Shown: positions 1 through 11,113 of the stretch, piece after piece | Layout of the letters: every line of letters begins with the position of its first letter | Numbering within the stretch: position 1 is the stretch's first letter | The notes under the pieces: model-generated | What the model was told of the DNA's origin: nothing | The model's input: the letters and a program-made list of their open reading frames with translations, nothing else | The model's database searches: none | DNA from: Antilocapra americana | Lineage: Eukaryota > Chordata > Mammalia > Artiodactyla > Antilocapridae | NCBI GenBank assembly: GCA_007570785.1 | Contig: ML660777.1 | Span: 5,526,587 to 5,590,586 of the forward strand | DNA: 64,000 bases | Direction of reading: 5' to 3' | Program-made: the position numbers and the translations under genes

Positions 1-875
1 CAGTGATTCACCAGTGTTTATCTTCGGAGGGCTAAATTAAGTAGAACATTATGGTGACATTCTTTTTCGTTATTCTAACAGCATTCTTTCTCCCTTTTAA
101 AAATAAGAACAACAAAACAAGCTCTGGTTCTCTTCATGAAAGCCTAATGCAGGACTCTGTTCCCTTGAACTCTGAATAAAGTCTGAAACTTGTAATTTAA
201 AATGTGAATGCCAAAATAACATATATGTGGAACTTTACAGTTAGCATCGCTTGTCAAGTTCTCCTGCGATGTTTGCTTTAGGCACACCTTACAGCTTGCT
301 CTGTGAAAGTGTGAACTAAAAATATGTTGGCTCATCAGTCATTTGAGTCTGGAAACATTTAAATAATTAAGCTCCAAAGCCAGTCTGCATCACGGAACAC
401 TATGACCCCAGAGATGTCCTGGGCCCTGAGGGTTCCACATCAAAAGCTTAAAAAAATATCCCCCAGCCCCAAGTAAATGTGGCATAAACCCCCTCTGTCT
501 AGTAAATGTAGCACAAAACCATTTTCGTTTCATGCCAAATAAAGCTAGAATATCAGAAGCCCATCACCGACCCTCCTTTTTTTTCCCGCTTAATTAGCCT
601 TTCCTGTGTCACTTGACATCCTTACCCTTGTTCATGTATATTTCAGTGTCCATCATCTAATTGGACTTCTTACTGAACGACATCATTCTTTGTCCATCTA
701 TATTTTGCATCAAATGCGTCACACCTTATAAAGGCTTCTAAATGTGTTCTTACTATAGGATTCTAAAATTGGCTTGCTTCTGAAAACCTGAATTGAAAAT
801 GTAACAGAAAAAAAGGCCAGTTTTAGGAAGCTGTACGTTATTCTTAAAATCATTATGTAATAGTCTTCCTTTCAG
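1..875. other. AT-rich non-coding stretch, no gene seen
   Basis: No convincing exon or recognised repeat. A short two-copy direct repeat (agtaaatgt followed by similar sequence) lies at about 472-490 and 501-520 with a 29-base offset. The open frame near 144-335 is too short and unlike coding sequence. Confidence 0.5.
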
Positions 876-1085
876 AACTTCTTCGCCTCAATCCCTAAAT
901 GATGTCTTTGCAAATAAAGTCCACTAAAACCAGCAGACTGGAAGAAGAGAGCCCCAAGTCTAACGTCCCTACAGACAGAATTCTCACTACCGACAGCCTG
1001 GTGAATGGGAGCATGCAGGGACCCGTGCTCGACTGTAGCGGCCCCAGCACAGCGACCCTGCACTGGAGCAGGGACCAAGTCTTAC

Positions 1086-1280
1086 CTGCCCAGAGGCACA
1101 GGCTGTTGGCACCAGATGAGTTGGTGGCTGGCTCCAGAGAAAGCCTGCATGCTGGTCCACTGAATCTGGCCAAGGCCAGCACCAAGGCAGAAGCCCAGGC
1201 CTGTTTCCCAGCCATCGTCATCAAGTCAAGGGCTCTTCCTACTTTCCTTCTCCCAAGATAGCAGCAACACCCCAGATCCA
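1086..1280 (-). other. Candidate internal exon (weak)
   Basis: Read on the minus strand, a pyrimidine tract ending TTCTTCTAAG precedes 1280 and a consensus donor GGCAG|GTAAG follows at 1086/1085. The interval is 195 bases, a multiple of three, open in one frame, and phase 1-1, which matches the phase 1 donor of the CpG-island exon 60 kb away on the same strand. The region is more GC-rich than its neighbours. Against it: the peptide (rich in Leu, Ala and Ser, with a CCC run) is unknown to me, the branch-point side abuts an L1 fragment, and a rival plus-strand frame (899-1261, preceded by an acceptor-like site at 863-875) fits equally well. Probably chance or a cryptic exon. Confidence 0.15.
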
Positions 1281-1302
1281 CTTAGAAGAAAATTAGGGGA
1301 GT

Positions 1303-2085
1303 TCACCCTGATATTCATTGCTGCCCTGTTCACAATAGCCAGGACATGGAAGCAACTCAGAAGTCCATCAACAGAGGGGTGGATAAAGAAGATGTGGTAC
1401 ACATATGTATATAGTAGAATATTACTCAGCCATAAAAAGGAGTGAAATAATGCCATTTGCAGCAACATGGATGGATGTAGAGATTGTCATACAGAGTGAA
1501 AGAAGTCAGATAGAGAAAGATAAATATTGTATGATATTGATTATATGTGGAATCCAGAAAAATGGTACAGATGAACTTATTTGCAAAGCAGAAATAGTCA
1601 CAGATGTAGAAAACAAACTTACAGTTACCAAGGGGGGACAGAGGAGAGGGGTGAATTGGGAGATTGGGATCAACATATAAACATTACTGTACATAAAATA
1701 GCTAACTAATGAGAACCTACTGTATAGCACAGGGAACTCTACTCATTGAGACCTAAATGGGAAGGAAATCTAAAACAGAGTAGACAGATGTATATGCATA
1801 ACTGATTCACTTCACTGCACAAGCATGCATGTAAAGTTGCTTCAGTCTTGTCCAAATCTGTGTGACCCATTGGACTGTAGTCCTCCAGGCTACTCTGTCC
1901 GTGGGATTCTCTAGGCAAGACTACCAGAGTGGGTTGCCATGCCCTTCTCCAGCAGAATCTTCCTGACCCAGGGTTCAAACCTGGGTCTCCTGCATTGCAA
2001 GTGGTCTCTTTACCAATTGAGCCACCAGGGAAGTCCAGCAGAACTAACGTAATATTGTAAAGCAAATTATACTCCAATCTAAAAA
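1303..2085 (+). mobile_element. L1 LINE 3' end, truncated
   Basis: The sequence follows the mammalian L1 3' region in order: text around 'ccataaaaaggagtgaaataatgcc', then 'atatgtggaatc', then 'ccaat' near the A-rich tail. Only the non-coding 3' end is present and it is split by the Bov-tA SINE at 1820-2036. The frame at 1405-1680 lies in this repeat and is not a gene. Confidence 0.85.
1820..2036 (-). mobile_element. Bov-tA SINE inside L1
   Basis: Complement of the Bov-tA consensus: the Bov-A body (gtgacccattggactgtag, caagactaccagagtggg) is followed by the tRNA-like head (accaattgagccaccaggga). It interrupts the L1 3' end between 'ttcactgca' and 'cagcagaac', so it is younger than that L1. 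Confidence 0.9.
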
Positions 2086-4185
2086 GAGAGAGAGAAGGGA
2101 ATTAGAGGTGTTTGGTCTATGCCAATCCCTGTGTATTGTTTCTATATCCCAGCGAATATTTTCATCAGTTCTAAACACAAGCATTTGTGTTTGAATGGGA
2201 TTTTTAGTTGGCACTGTCCCAGAAAGAGGGCAGCATTTCCCTGCCTTGTGAGAGAGGGTTAAGTGGAGAGGCCAAGGGGGTCTAGGAAGGGCTCCTCATG
2301 CCTGGGTCTGAGCATGGCACTGGGTCACATCTGCCCTCCTCCTGGCCTCCCCTGGGAAGGCCTTCATCCCATCTGGCCCTCTCTGGTCTTGCACCAGAGG
2401 CCCTCGGAGGTCTCTGCTGAGCTCTTCCTGAACATACAGCCTCCTCCGGTCCGTGGCTTCTTTGTGACCCCTTCATGCTGCTCTGGGTCATAGAAACCTT
2501 CTGCTTTTCTCACATAATTCTGGGCCAAGCAGAGGCTGCCCCAGGCCCTGTGGGCCTCACCAGCTCATTCTCTGCTCTTGTGGGGCAGGGAGCTTGGTGA
2601 CACTCTCCGGCATGTGGCCCAGAACACCAAGCAGATGTTCCTTTTTCTTTCTCAGCAGGCTTCATGCAAGGTCCCTCCAGAGTGTCCTAAATGTGTCTCA
2701 GTCTGTCTGCCTCAGTGATTATCCTCAAGGAATTCTTTCCAGCCTTTTATCTTATGCCAGGCCCAGGCTTTGGAAACTCAGAAGTCAAGAATTGACCTCA
2801 CTGGCCTCTCCCTTCGGCTGTCACCCTTTCCTAAGGAAGTGAAGGCAGAATGCCCCAGCTGCCTGCACCAAAGGCGATGTTGCAAGGCACAAAGAGTTAC
2901 AGGAAAAAAGAAAAAAAAAATCTGCTACTATTTCAAAATACTATCTCCAAAACATACATAAAACTAATATAAGAAATGCTGTCCTTTGTCTACAAATATG
3001 ATGACATTGGCCAATCAGATGAGTTTTTCTGGGAGCAGGTATGGATTTGTTCTACTTTGTCCATGGCCTCAGCTCGCCCACCTGGTGACCAGCACATGCC
3101 CTGGCAAGATGCCCACCTGGTCCTGGGGACAGGATGAGGCCACACAATGGAACAAATGTATCCACCCACACCAAGACATCGTAACAGACTATTCTCATGA
3201 CCAGTCTTTCTCACAGTAACCTCAGCAAATAAGACACAAGGCCTTTTCTTTCTTAGATCTTCAGAAATAGCACATAAGACAGCTTGTTCCTATAACTAAC
3301 AAAATAAGCAAATACACAAATAAGTAAATAAATAGAAAGTCATTGAACTCCCAGAGTGCATGTCCGTACACCTAAAAGGTTTACTGAATGGTCCTTGCTT
3401 GGGGGTATTTCCTTCCTTTCTGTCTTCAATAGCACCCATTTGTGATCACAGATGCCTACTGACTGTGCAATCCGGAACACTGTAATTAGCTTTCTAACAC
3501 CGATTTTCTATTAAGGCACATAATAACACGAGGGAGGTGAAATGCTAGGCTCCTCTTGAACAGTGTCTTAAAATAACAGAAGGAAGCAACCACATGCTGA
3601 TAGATGCTGGCTCCAAAAGTACATTTGAAGTCAGAGACTGGCATTCACTGCTGAACAGTTCAACCGGAAGCTCATAAGGACTCGGGTGAAAACAACAGTG
3701 ATCCTATGAATGTGAACCCTGCACCCTCAAAGTGGTGAGTTCCAAAGGCATCGACAGCACGTGAAAAGTTTCATAAGACCAAATACAGGAAAAGATGCCA
3801 CAGTAAAAATCAGGTTTGTAAAAGGCCTGTAGATTTCAATGAGCATCAGCCCATCCAAAATTCTAATTCTTATGTAAATCTTACTTACTTTCAGGTACAT
3901 TTTCTTTAATCACTTAAACACCAGTAACTAATTTTAAATGCTGTCACCATGAGTTTTAATTGTTGAGCACAGAGTTTTAGTGACTATAATATTCTGAAAT
4001 AAACTCAACTTGGGGGTGGTTATTATATTTTTAAATAGATCATTGGATTAGGTTACAAACACTTTGTTTAGGAATTTCCCATCTATCTTGATGAGTGAGA
4101 GTCATTTGTATCTTCCCTTCTGGCTTTAGAATGAGCTGAGCTGTGTTTCACTATTTTCTGTAATAAGAAATAGCTTGTGCAAGAT
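2086..4185. other. Mostly unique non-coding sequence
   Basis: No recognised gene. 2240-2530 is moderately GC-rich with short open frames that lack splice or homology support. 3300-3330 is A-rich with an AAT(A)-type simple repeat. The rest is AT-rich and may contain decayed repeats that I cannot name. Confidence 0.45.
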
Positions 4186-4595
4186 TATAGTTAAGAGCTG
4201 AATTGTGTTCCCCAAATTCATATATTGAAGTTCTAACACCTAATACCTTGGAATATAACTGATTTGGTGATAGGACCTCTAAAGAGGGGATTAAGTTAAA
4301 ATGAGGCCTTTGGGGTGGGCCTTAATCCAATCTAACTAGCATCCTTAGAAGAAGAGGAGATTTGGATCTAAAGAGACACCAGGGATGTTCACACATACAG
4401 AGAAAACATCTTGTAAGGACACAGCAAGAAGGTAGCGATCTGCAAGCCAAGGTTGAGAGGCCTTAGAAGACATCAATTCTGCTCACACCTTTATCTTGGT
4501 CTTCTCGCTTCCAGACTTGTGAGAAGACAAATTTCTGTTTAAGACACTGGGTCTAAGGCGTTTTGTTACAACAGCCTTAGCAGACATATAATTAG
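4186..4595 (+). mobile_element. MaLR solo LTR, MLT1A-like
   Basis: The sequence tracks the MLT1A consensus from 'ctgaattgtgttccccaaattcatat' through 'ccttagaagaagagg' and 'ggacacagcaagaaggtag' to 'aatttctgtttaagacactgggtct' and 'agcagacatataat'. No internal region or second LTR is seen, so it is a solitary old LTR. Confidence 0.85.
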
Positions 4596-4780
4596 AATGA
4601 CTTGTTCCTTGAAAGTGGAGTTGAACTCACTAGGTAACAACTCTTGGGTCCAGTGAAACGTTTTGATCACTGATGTAAATTAGTTGATGGTTTCAGGACT
4701 TTTCAATTTTCTAGTTTTTCTTGAACCAGTTTTGGCAAGCTTAGTTTCTTAGGAACGTGCATGTTTCACCTATTTTCAAG

Positions 4781-5237
4781 AATGCGTATTCATTTGCTCC
4801 GTCATGTCTAACTCTTTGGGCTTTTCAGGTGATGCTAGTGGTAAAGAACCTGCCTGCCAATGCTGGAGATGTAAGAGACACAGGTTTGATCCCTGGGTCG
4901 GTCAGGAAGATTCCCCTGAAGGAGGACATGGCAGCCCACTCCAGTATTCTTGCCTGGAAAAATCCCATAGACAGAGCAGCCTGGTGCTGCCTATGGGCCA
5001 TGGTCCACAGGGCTGCAAAGAGTTGGACATGACTGAAGCCACTTGGAACGTACAATCTTCTGCGACCCCATAGTCTGTCAGGCTCCTCTGTCCATGGAAT
5101 TTTCCAGGCAAGAATACTGGAGTGGGTTGCCATTTCCTACCCCAAGGGATCTTCATGACCCAGTGATCGAACCCATTTCTCTTGTGTTTCCTGCATTGGC
5201 AGGCAGATTCTTTACCACTCTACCACCTGGAAAGCCC
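4781..5237 (-). mobile_element. Bov-tA SINE, split by a second SINE
   Basis: Minus-strand Bov-tA in two parts: its 3' end at 4781-4817 and its body and head at about 5054-5237. It is flanked by a 9-base target duplication 'attttcaag' at 4772-4780 and 5238-5246, so it inserted into the L1 host before the inner SINE arrived. Confidence 0.8.
4818..5053 (+). mobile_element. Bov-tA SINE nested in opposite orientation
   Basis: Plus-strand Bov-tA: head 'gggcttttcaggtgatgc', A/B-box-like region 'ggtttgatccctgggtc', then the Bov-A body 'cccactccagtattcttgcc' ending near 'gactgaagccac'. It breaks the surrounding minus-strand SINE after 'ctaactcttt', which leaves a close inverted pair of related sequences. 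Confidence 0.85.
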
Positions 5238-5737
5238 ATTTTCAAGGTTATAGAAATCAAATTGTTTATTCCATCCTCTTGCTACCTTTTAATCTGTGCA
5301 GCCTCTGTAGATACATTTCTTTTCATTTCTACTATTGTTTATCGAATATTTCTTTTCTCCCTCATGGATATTCCCAGGTGTGTCATTTCTATTAGTCTCT
5401 TCATAGAGTGAACCTTTGGTTTTGTTGATCCTTGTATATTTGTTTCTGTTTCATGAATTATCATGTTTATCTTTATTATTTCCTTCCTTCTGCTTTCTTT
5501 GGGCTGATTCTGAGAAAGTCTTACTCTGAGAACTGATATTTGGGATATGCAGCATAAGTCATACTCTGACTACAGAGTTTTACTCTGTTTATACTACAGA
5601 GTTTTCAAACTCTCCTGTGCAAGACCCTGGAATATTCTTGAGGGGGGGTGTCTCAGAGGCTACCATCCAGGGTTCCTCTTTCCTACCCACTCCAGTTGCC
5701 ACCAAGAAAGCTCAGCTGTTTTAATCAAAGTAACTCT

Positions 5738-5866
5738 GGGAACTCCCTGGTGGTCAAGTGGTTGGACTCTGCATCCACTGCAGGAAGTACAGGTCTGAGT
5801 CCTGGTCAGGGAGCTAAGCTCCTTCAAGCTGCATGGCAAGGCCAAAAAAAAAAAAAAAAAAAAAAA
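5738..5866 (+). mobile_element. tRNA-Glu-derived SINE (CHR type) with poly(A)
   Basis: Head 'gggaactccctggtggtc', then 'ggtctgagtcctggtcaggg' and a tail 'gcatggcaaggcc' followed by 23 A residues (5844-5866). It is the older cetartiodactyl tRNA-only form, without a Bov-A body. Confidence 0.85.
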
Positions 5867-7046
5867 CCACATCAAATTTGTGCTACTTTTTATCAATTTT
5901 ACATATAGAATTTCCATAAAATTTGGGAGAGGGATGGTTGCATCTTCTAAAAAGAAGATAGTTTTTAAAAGTTTGAAGGCTACAGAAGAATTGAGACAAG
6001 AAAGTATATTTCTAGTACTTATCGATACACATATTCCTATTGACAGTGTAGTGAGTTAATATAAAAGTACCAATTTATAACTAGGGAAATCTCCCCACAT
6101 TTGTCAATGCCAGAACCCTTCTAAATTGAGATCCTGTAATTCCATCTGTACTTACAAGATCAATGACCTTAAGTATAAAAGGCTTTGGAAGATCCTTCAC
6201 AGCTCAGCAGTGTTTAGAATTTATGCTGAGTATTAGCTAATTATTCACTCTAAATATCCCTTCAGGTAAAGTTCTATGAGATGGATGAAAGAACAGTATT
6301 CCTCAATTTCAAAATAGACAATTTTGTTGCTTTCAAATATTTCATTAGTTTGCTGAATATGTCTATGAAAAACTCTCCCAGCTTTTTCCTCATCTCTAGA
6401 CTTAATCTTGCATGAGTTGTTAACAAGCTTTTGGTAAATTATTCTGTTGTAGATCACTGCCATAAACTATTTCATGTTACTGAGAGATAAGTTAATAACA
6501 TCAGATTGTATTTGTAAGTGTAAAAATTTGGATAACATTAAGTCATTCAATATATGCCTTTGATTCCACAAGCAGAAATAATTTATGGACTTATCTATAT
6601 GATTTGGCATAAATAGTCTATAAATGTTTCTCTTATGTCTGTATCACATTTTTCTGTCAAAAATTAATGTGATGGGTTCTTAGAAAAACAAGTTAAAAAT
6701 TAAAATAATACAGAACAGTACTGAGTCTTAGCTACAGCTCTCTTTTTTTTACACTTGCAGATAAGTAATTTGATTTAAAATTAATAATAATTATCATATC
6801 TTTCCACCATGGCAAATAGATGATTACCTGCCTTCATGCAATTGATGCAGATTTCACAAACCAGGAGCAGTAATTAGCTGAACCTGCTAGCTAATTACCA
6901 TCAGGAGAAAAAAAAAAAAGACTCAACAATCACAAAAATCTCAACTGCTGGTTTAGACAGTCTTTAATATTGTAGTACATGGTGCTAAACACCGTTAAAT
7001 ATGGGCAGCCTTTCAGAGCTTGGGAGGAAGATCTGTTTCTGCTAAA
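5867..7046. other. AT-rich unique sequence
   Basis: No exon-like structure and no clear repeat. Several poly(A)/poly(T) runs (for example near 6745 and 6910). Could hold conserved non-coding elements, which only alignment would show. Confidence 0.45.
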
Positions 7047-7250
7047 GACTTCCCTGGTGTCTCAGCTGGTAAAGAATCTGCCTGCAATGCAGGAGACCTG
7101 GGTTCGATCCCTGGGTTGGGAAGATCCCCTGGAGGACGGCATGACAATCCACTCCAGTATTCTTGCTTGGAAAATCTCATGGACAGAGGATCCTGGCAGA
7201 GTACAGTCCATGGGCATCGCAAACAGCTGGAGACGACTGAGCAACTAAGC
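7047..7250 (+). mobile_element. Bov-tA SINE
   Basis: Near-complete: head 'gacttccctggtgtctcagc', 'gggttcgatccctgggttgg', Bov-A body 'cactccagtattcttgc', end 'ctggagacgactgagcaac'. The open frames at 6979-7448 on both strands pass through it and are artefacts. Confidence 0.92.
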
Positions 7251-9130
7251 CACCACCACATGTTTCAGCTAAAGAAGTACAATGGACCCATGGCAGGTCT
7301 CAAAACAAACCGTGGTTCCTTTGAGCAATTTTATGTCCTTAAAATTACCCAAAATAAGAACTTCTTTTCCATTCTGTATAATGCAGAAGGCCCAGTTCTC
7401 ATCCAAGCATATGGTAAATGGGTTTCCAAGGTTTATGTTCTGTTTTAACGAAAAAAAATAATCTGTCCCTTCCACCAAATGCTAGCAGTCCCAGCTTAAT
7501 GCCCTGCTGTTGGGCTCATCAAATATTCTGTACATTGTTTCCCTGGCCATCGCTACCTTGCATCAAATTACATAAGAAGTCTCATTCTTCCACATCATTT
7601 TGAGGGACTTGGGGACAGAATTGCCCACATAGCTCATTCACACACAATCATTTGTTGAGCACCTATGAGGTGTCAAGCCCGGTGACAATCTGGAAAGTCT
7701 GTCCTCACGAAGCTTGCTTTCTAGTCCTGGCTGGTCGTCTTTAGAGCCCAGCATTCCCAAGACGATGCCTTCAGCCTCTGCACTGCCCCCTGAGCTGCAA
7801 GGCACCCCTGGAGTATCCTGCTTGGGAGGGGGCTCTAAGGACTCTGATTATGAATCCAATCTCTGCCTCCCTAAGCCCGAGGCCAGCAGTGAACCTAGTT
7901 CCCTGTTTCCCATGCGTTGCCTTTGTCCTATCTGGTATCTCAGTTTCTACTTTAAATAGAGGTATTTGCCTGGGCTAAATCATTCTCACCCTGGACTTGA
8001 AAGTCAGCTTCCAATCCCTTCCTACTGGCTGGAATCCAGCTCCAGCAGACAGACCAGCTTCCTGACAGGGACCGCTTAGTGGCGCTTCCAAAGTCCTCCC
8101 CAGCCCCCAAACCCTGTCCATTTCCGGTCACATGGCTCTGTCTGTATCTGAGTGCAGATGCAGTTCCACCCAGCTGAGCCCCACTCTCAGTCCTTGCAAC
8201 CCATTAAGATTCTTCCACTGGTTTCCCTCAGTGCCTGGGTCCAACACAGGAGCTGGTCCTGCCCATCCAATCCTGCCTTAATTGCTGATTTCCCCTACTA
8301 GAGTTATGACAGCCAAGCCTAGAGAGCTGAGCTTCCTTCGTGTGGATCAGACAAATCAGGCTTTTGATGTTTAGAAGAGAAAGTTAGCACCTTCCTTTCC
8401 ACGGCTTCCAGTCATACATTCTCTCCCTTGGGGCTGGGGTCCTAGTCTTTATCACCTGTCCATTACTCTGGTCCCAAAGAAAGAAACTCCTCCCCCCAGC
8501 TCAGCCACTCCCTCTCACCCTGGACTCACCCCTCCCAGGGAACCGTGGCGGATATGATCATCTAGAGTCTGACAGTATCTGGACCAGCAGTGCACATTTG
8601 CTCATTTCTTACATCGAGAGGTAGGAATTGGCCAAGGTATGTTGAATAATTGCATCAAACCCTACACATCGTTTGAACCTCTTAAGGCCTCCCAGGATAG
8701 ATGAAACTCTGCCTTAGGGTCTCTGGGGAATATCATCAAGTAAAGCCAGCAGGTTCTGGTGCCATAACTAAAGGTCACATGATACTTCACTTGTGTCAGA
8801 ATGGAATGCTTATTCCATGCTTTACCCTTTTCCCTCCAAAACTGAGGACTTGATCTTCCCTTTAAGTCGTAGCTGGGACCAACTTTTGTTGTACAAGAGG
8901 GATTCGGATGCTTTGTCCAGCACTCTGAGGTTCAACATCAAGTCACCTTTCCATTCATTTCTCTTCATATCTTGAATTTTCTGGTCCCAGCAATCATCAC
9001 TTAACTGCTGTGATCCCAAAAGCCGATCCATCTGAACCCAAATTCTAATAGTTGGCTCTGAGGCCAAACCTCTTTCTTAATTATGTATCTATTACTGTAG
9101 TTTCCAGAGCTGGTAATTCCATTTTGCTAT
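7251..9130. other. Non-coding stretch with one short MIR-like remnant
   Basis: At about 7636-7715 a minus-strand MIR-like segment reads 'tttgttgagcacctatgagg'. 7710-8560 is C/T-rich and more GC-rich but shows no acceptor-frame-donor set I would call an exon. Nothing else recognised. Confidence 0.45.
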
Positions 9131-9140
9131 TTCTCCACTC

Positions 9141-9412
9141 AGAGAAGGCAATGGCACCCCACTCCAGTACTCTTGCCTAGAAAATCCCATGGACGGAGGA
9201 GCCTGGTAGGCTGCAGTCCATGGGGTCGCTAGGAGCTGGACACGACTGAGCGACTTCACTTTCACTTTTCACTTTCATGCACTGGAGAAGGAAATGGCAA
9301 CCCACTCCAGTGTTCTTGCCTGGAGAATCCCGGACGGGGGAGCCTGGTGGGCTACCGTCTATGGGGTCGCACAGAGTCAGACACGACTGAAGCGACTTAG
9401 CAGCAGCAGCAG
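9141..9412 (+). mobile_element. Bov-A2 dimeric SINE, complete
   Basis: Two Bov-A monomers joined by 'cttcactttcacttttcac' and ending in a (CAG)4 tail. A target duplication 'ttctccac' flanks it at 9131-9138 and 9413-9420 (next base differs, then matches again). High similarity to the consensus and an intact duplication suggest a relatively recent insertion. Confidence 0.95.
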
Positions 9413-9632
9413 TTCTCCACCCAATGGCTTTGAATCTGAGTCCAGAAGCATGTGTACTTAGCACATCTTAGATGCAAAATAATCATTAGTTGGTCAATTA
9501 ATTTAAAAATACCTGGGCTACTATAACAGATGGTAGGCATCAAACTCAGAGAAAGACTTAGAGTAGCCAGAATTCACTCAAATAAGGACTTCAGGGATTC
9601 ACTCAAGTGAGAACTAAAGGGGAAGGACTGTG

Positions 9633-10018
9633 TCCTTTTTTTAATTTATTTTATTGAAGCATAGTTGGCTTATAATGTTGTGTTCATTTCTACTGTACAG
9701 TGAAGTGATTCATCACTTACACATTCTTTTTCATATTCTTCTCCATTATGGTTTATCATAGGATTACTGGTTGTTTTTTTTTTTTTACTTTTCATTTTAT
9801 ATCTGAGTGTAGTTGATTTAAAATGTTGTGCTAGTTTCAGGTGTACAACCAAGTTATTCAGCTGTACATATACATGTATCTATTCTTTTTCAATCTTTTC
9901 CCAATTAGATTGTTACAGAATACTGAGAAGAGTTCCCTGTGCCATTCAGTAGGTCCTCACTGGTTATCCATTTTAAATATAGCAGTGTGTACATGTTATT
10001 GCCGAACCTCTTAAACTA
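9633..10018 (-). mobile_element. L1 3' ends, two pieces in series
   Basis: Minus-strand L1 3' end: complement of 'agttccctgtgccattcagtaggtc' and of the tail 'tacactcagatataaaatg', followed by an A run (T run at 9774-9786 on the plus strand). Beyond it lies a second older L1 tail (complement of 'ttataatgttgtgttcatttc'), so a younger copy inserted next to or into an older one. Its 5' edge at 10018 abuts an inverted L1 segment. Confidence 0.75.
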
Positions 10019-10165
10019 CTGAGTGAAGTTATGTGGGGAATCTAAAAAAAAAAAAAGATACAAATGAACTTACTTACAAAACAGAAACAGACTCACAGAC
10101 TTAGAGAACAAACCAATGGTCACCAGGATGGAAGGGAGTGGAGGAGGGACAGTTATGGACTGTGT
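10019..10165 (+). mobile_element. Inverted 5' segment of the adjoining L1
   Basis: Plus-strand L1 sequence ('gggaatc', A13 at 10044-10056, 'acaaatgaacttacttac', 'gaacaaaccaatggtcaccagg'). In the L1 map this part lies immediately upstream of the part seen in opposite orientation at 9633-10018. The arrangement matches the 5' inversion left by twin priming. Confidence 0.65.
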
Positions 10166-10903
10166 GCTACTGATTCACTGCTGCCTCTCTACCTTGGCAC
10201 CATGCCTGGCACCCACGATACTCTTAACAATGAGATAAAGGAATGATTTACAGATGGCACGCACTGTCAGATGACTCCCTGAAGCTGCCTGTCTCCCTGC
10301 CGGCCAATTAGCTCTCCTCCTCCAAGACTTCCCACTGTCACACTGTGCCAAGCTGCTCTGAACCACAGCCACCTCCTCTGACCTTCCATCCTTCCGAGGA
10401 TGTTAACTGTGAACCAGAACCGCTCTCTGTGGTTGTGGGCATAACCTCTGGAGGCCGTGTGCTGGCAGCCCCCTGAACTGACCGAAGCATCATTATAATG
10501 GGCACGCCTCCCATCTCACCCCCAGCCCTTCACTCCCCCACCACATTGCCGTAGCACAGACGACTGGGCTGAGTCAAACTATGCACACTTGGTTGGCACC
10601 AGGAACAATTCAACAGTCTTCCCCAAAAGGATCTTCTCTAGCCTCCATGTCTTCTGTTTCTTCAACTGATCCTCAAGGAACACAATTTCAGATTTCAGGA
10701 TTCTAATTTGCATCTTCTAAATGAGTTTGCTTCTATATGACATTCCTAGGGCGTCATATGCCAGACTGAACACGACAGATACGATTTTTTGTAACAACCA
10801 TCGATCTCCATCCACAAACCTTGACTGAGAGCCTGCTAGGTTCCAGGTGCTTGTGACAGGGCAGCGGGTAATAAACTTCCTGCTAGCAAGGGCAGGGTTT
10901 ACT
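10166..10903. other. Unique sequence, nothing recognised
   Basis: Mixed composition. Short open frames on both strands lack support. Confidence 0.4.
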
Positions 10904-10916
10904 ACTTTACTCTCTG

Positions 10917-11100
10917 CCTGTGTGCTAAGCCTCTTCAGGCACGTCCGACTCTTTGCCATGCTATGGACTGCAGCCCGCCAGGCTCCTCTGTCCATGGGAT
11001 TCTCCAGTCAAGAATACTGGAGTGGGTTGCGTGCCCACATCTCTTATGTCTCCTGCATTGGCAGGCAAGTTCTTTACCACTAGTGCCACCTGGGAAGCCC
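10917..11100 (-). mobile_element. Bov-tA SINE with internal deletion
   Basis: Minus-strand Bov-tA flanked by a 13-base target duplication, actttactctctg (10904-10916) and actttactttctg (11101-11113), one mismatch. The middle, between 'ggagtgggttgc' and 'cctgcattggcaggc', lacks about 35-40 bases normally present, including the pol III B-box equivalent. Confidence 0.9.
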
Positions 11101-11113
11101 ACTTTACTTTCTG

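Larger units (their letters stand above)
4610..5520 (-). mobile_element. L1 ORF2 fragment (reverse transcriptase region)
   Basis: On the plus strand it reads as the complement of L1 ORF2: 'gttttgatcactgatgtaa', 'ttcttgaaccagttttggcaagc', and after the SINE block 'cctttggttttgttgatcc' and 'ttattatttccttccttctgc'. It has many substitutions and no long open frame. It is split by a nested SINE pair at 4781-5237. Confidence 0.75.

Noticed and set aside
1405..1680. 91-codon frame as a gene
   Set aside because: It lies in the non-coding 3' region of an L1 element.
4186..4595. Endogenous retrovirus with genes
   Set aside because: Only solitary, decayed MaLR LTRs are present here and at 16565, 23876 and 31330; no gag, pol or env sequence was seen next to them.
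5738..5866. tRNA gene
   Set aside because: The A/B-box-like text belongs to a tRNA-derived SINE head with a poly(A) tail; it cannot form a normal tRNA end. The same holds for the other SINE heads.
7020..7448. 142-codon frame as a gene
   Set aside because: It runs through a Bov-tA SINE; the same peptide text recurs in other frames crossing this SINE (for example 15460-15717 and 28659-28880).
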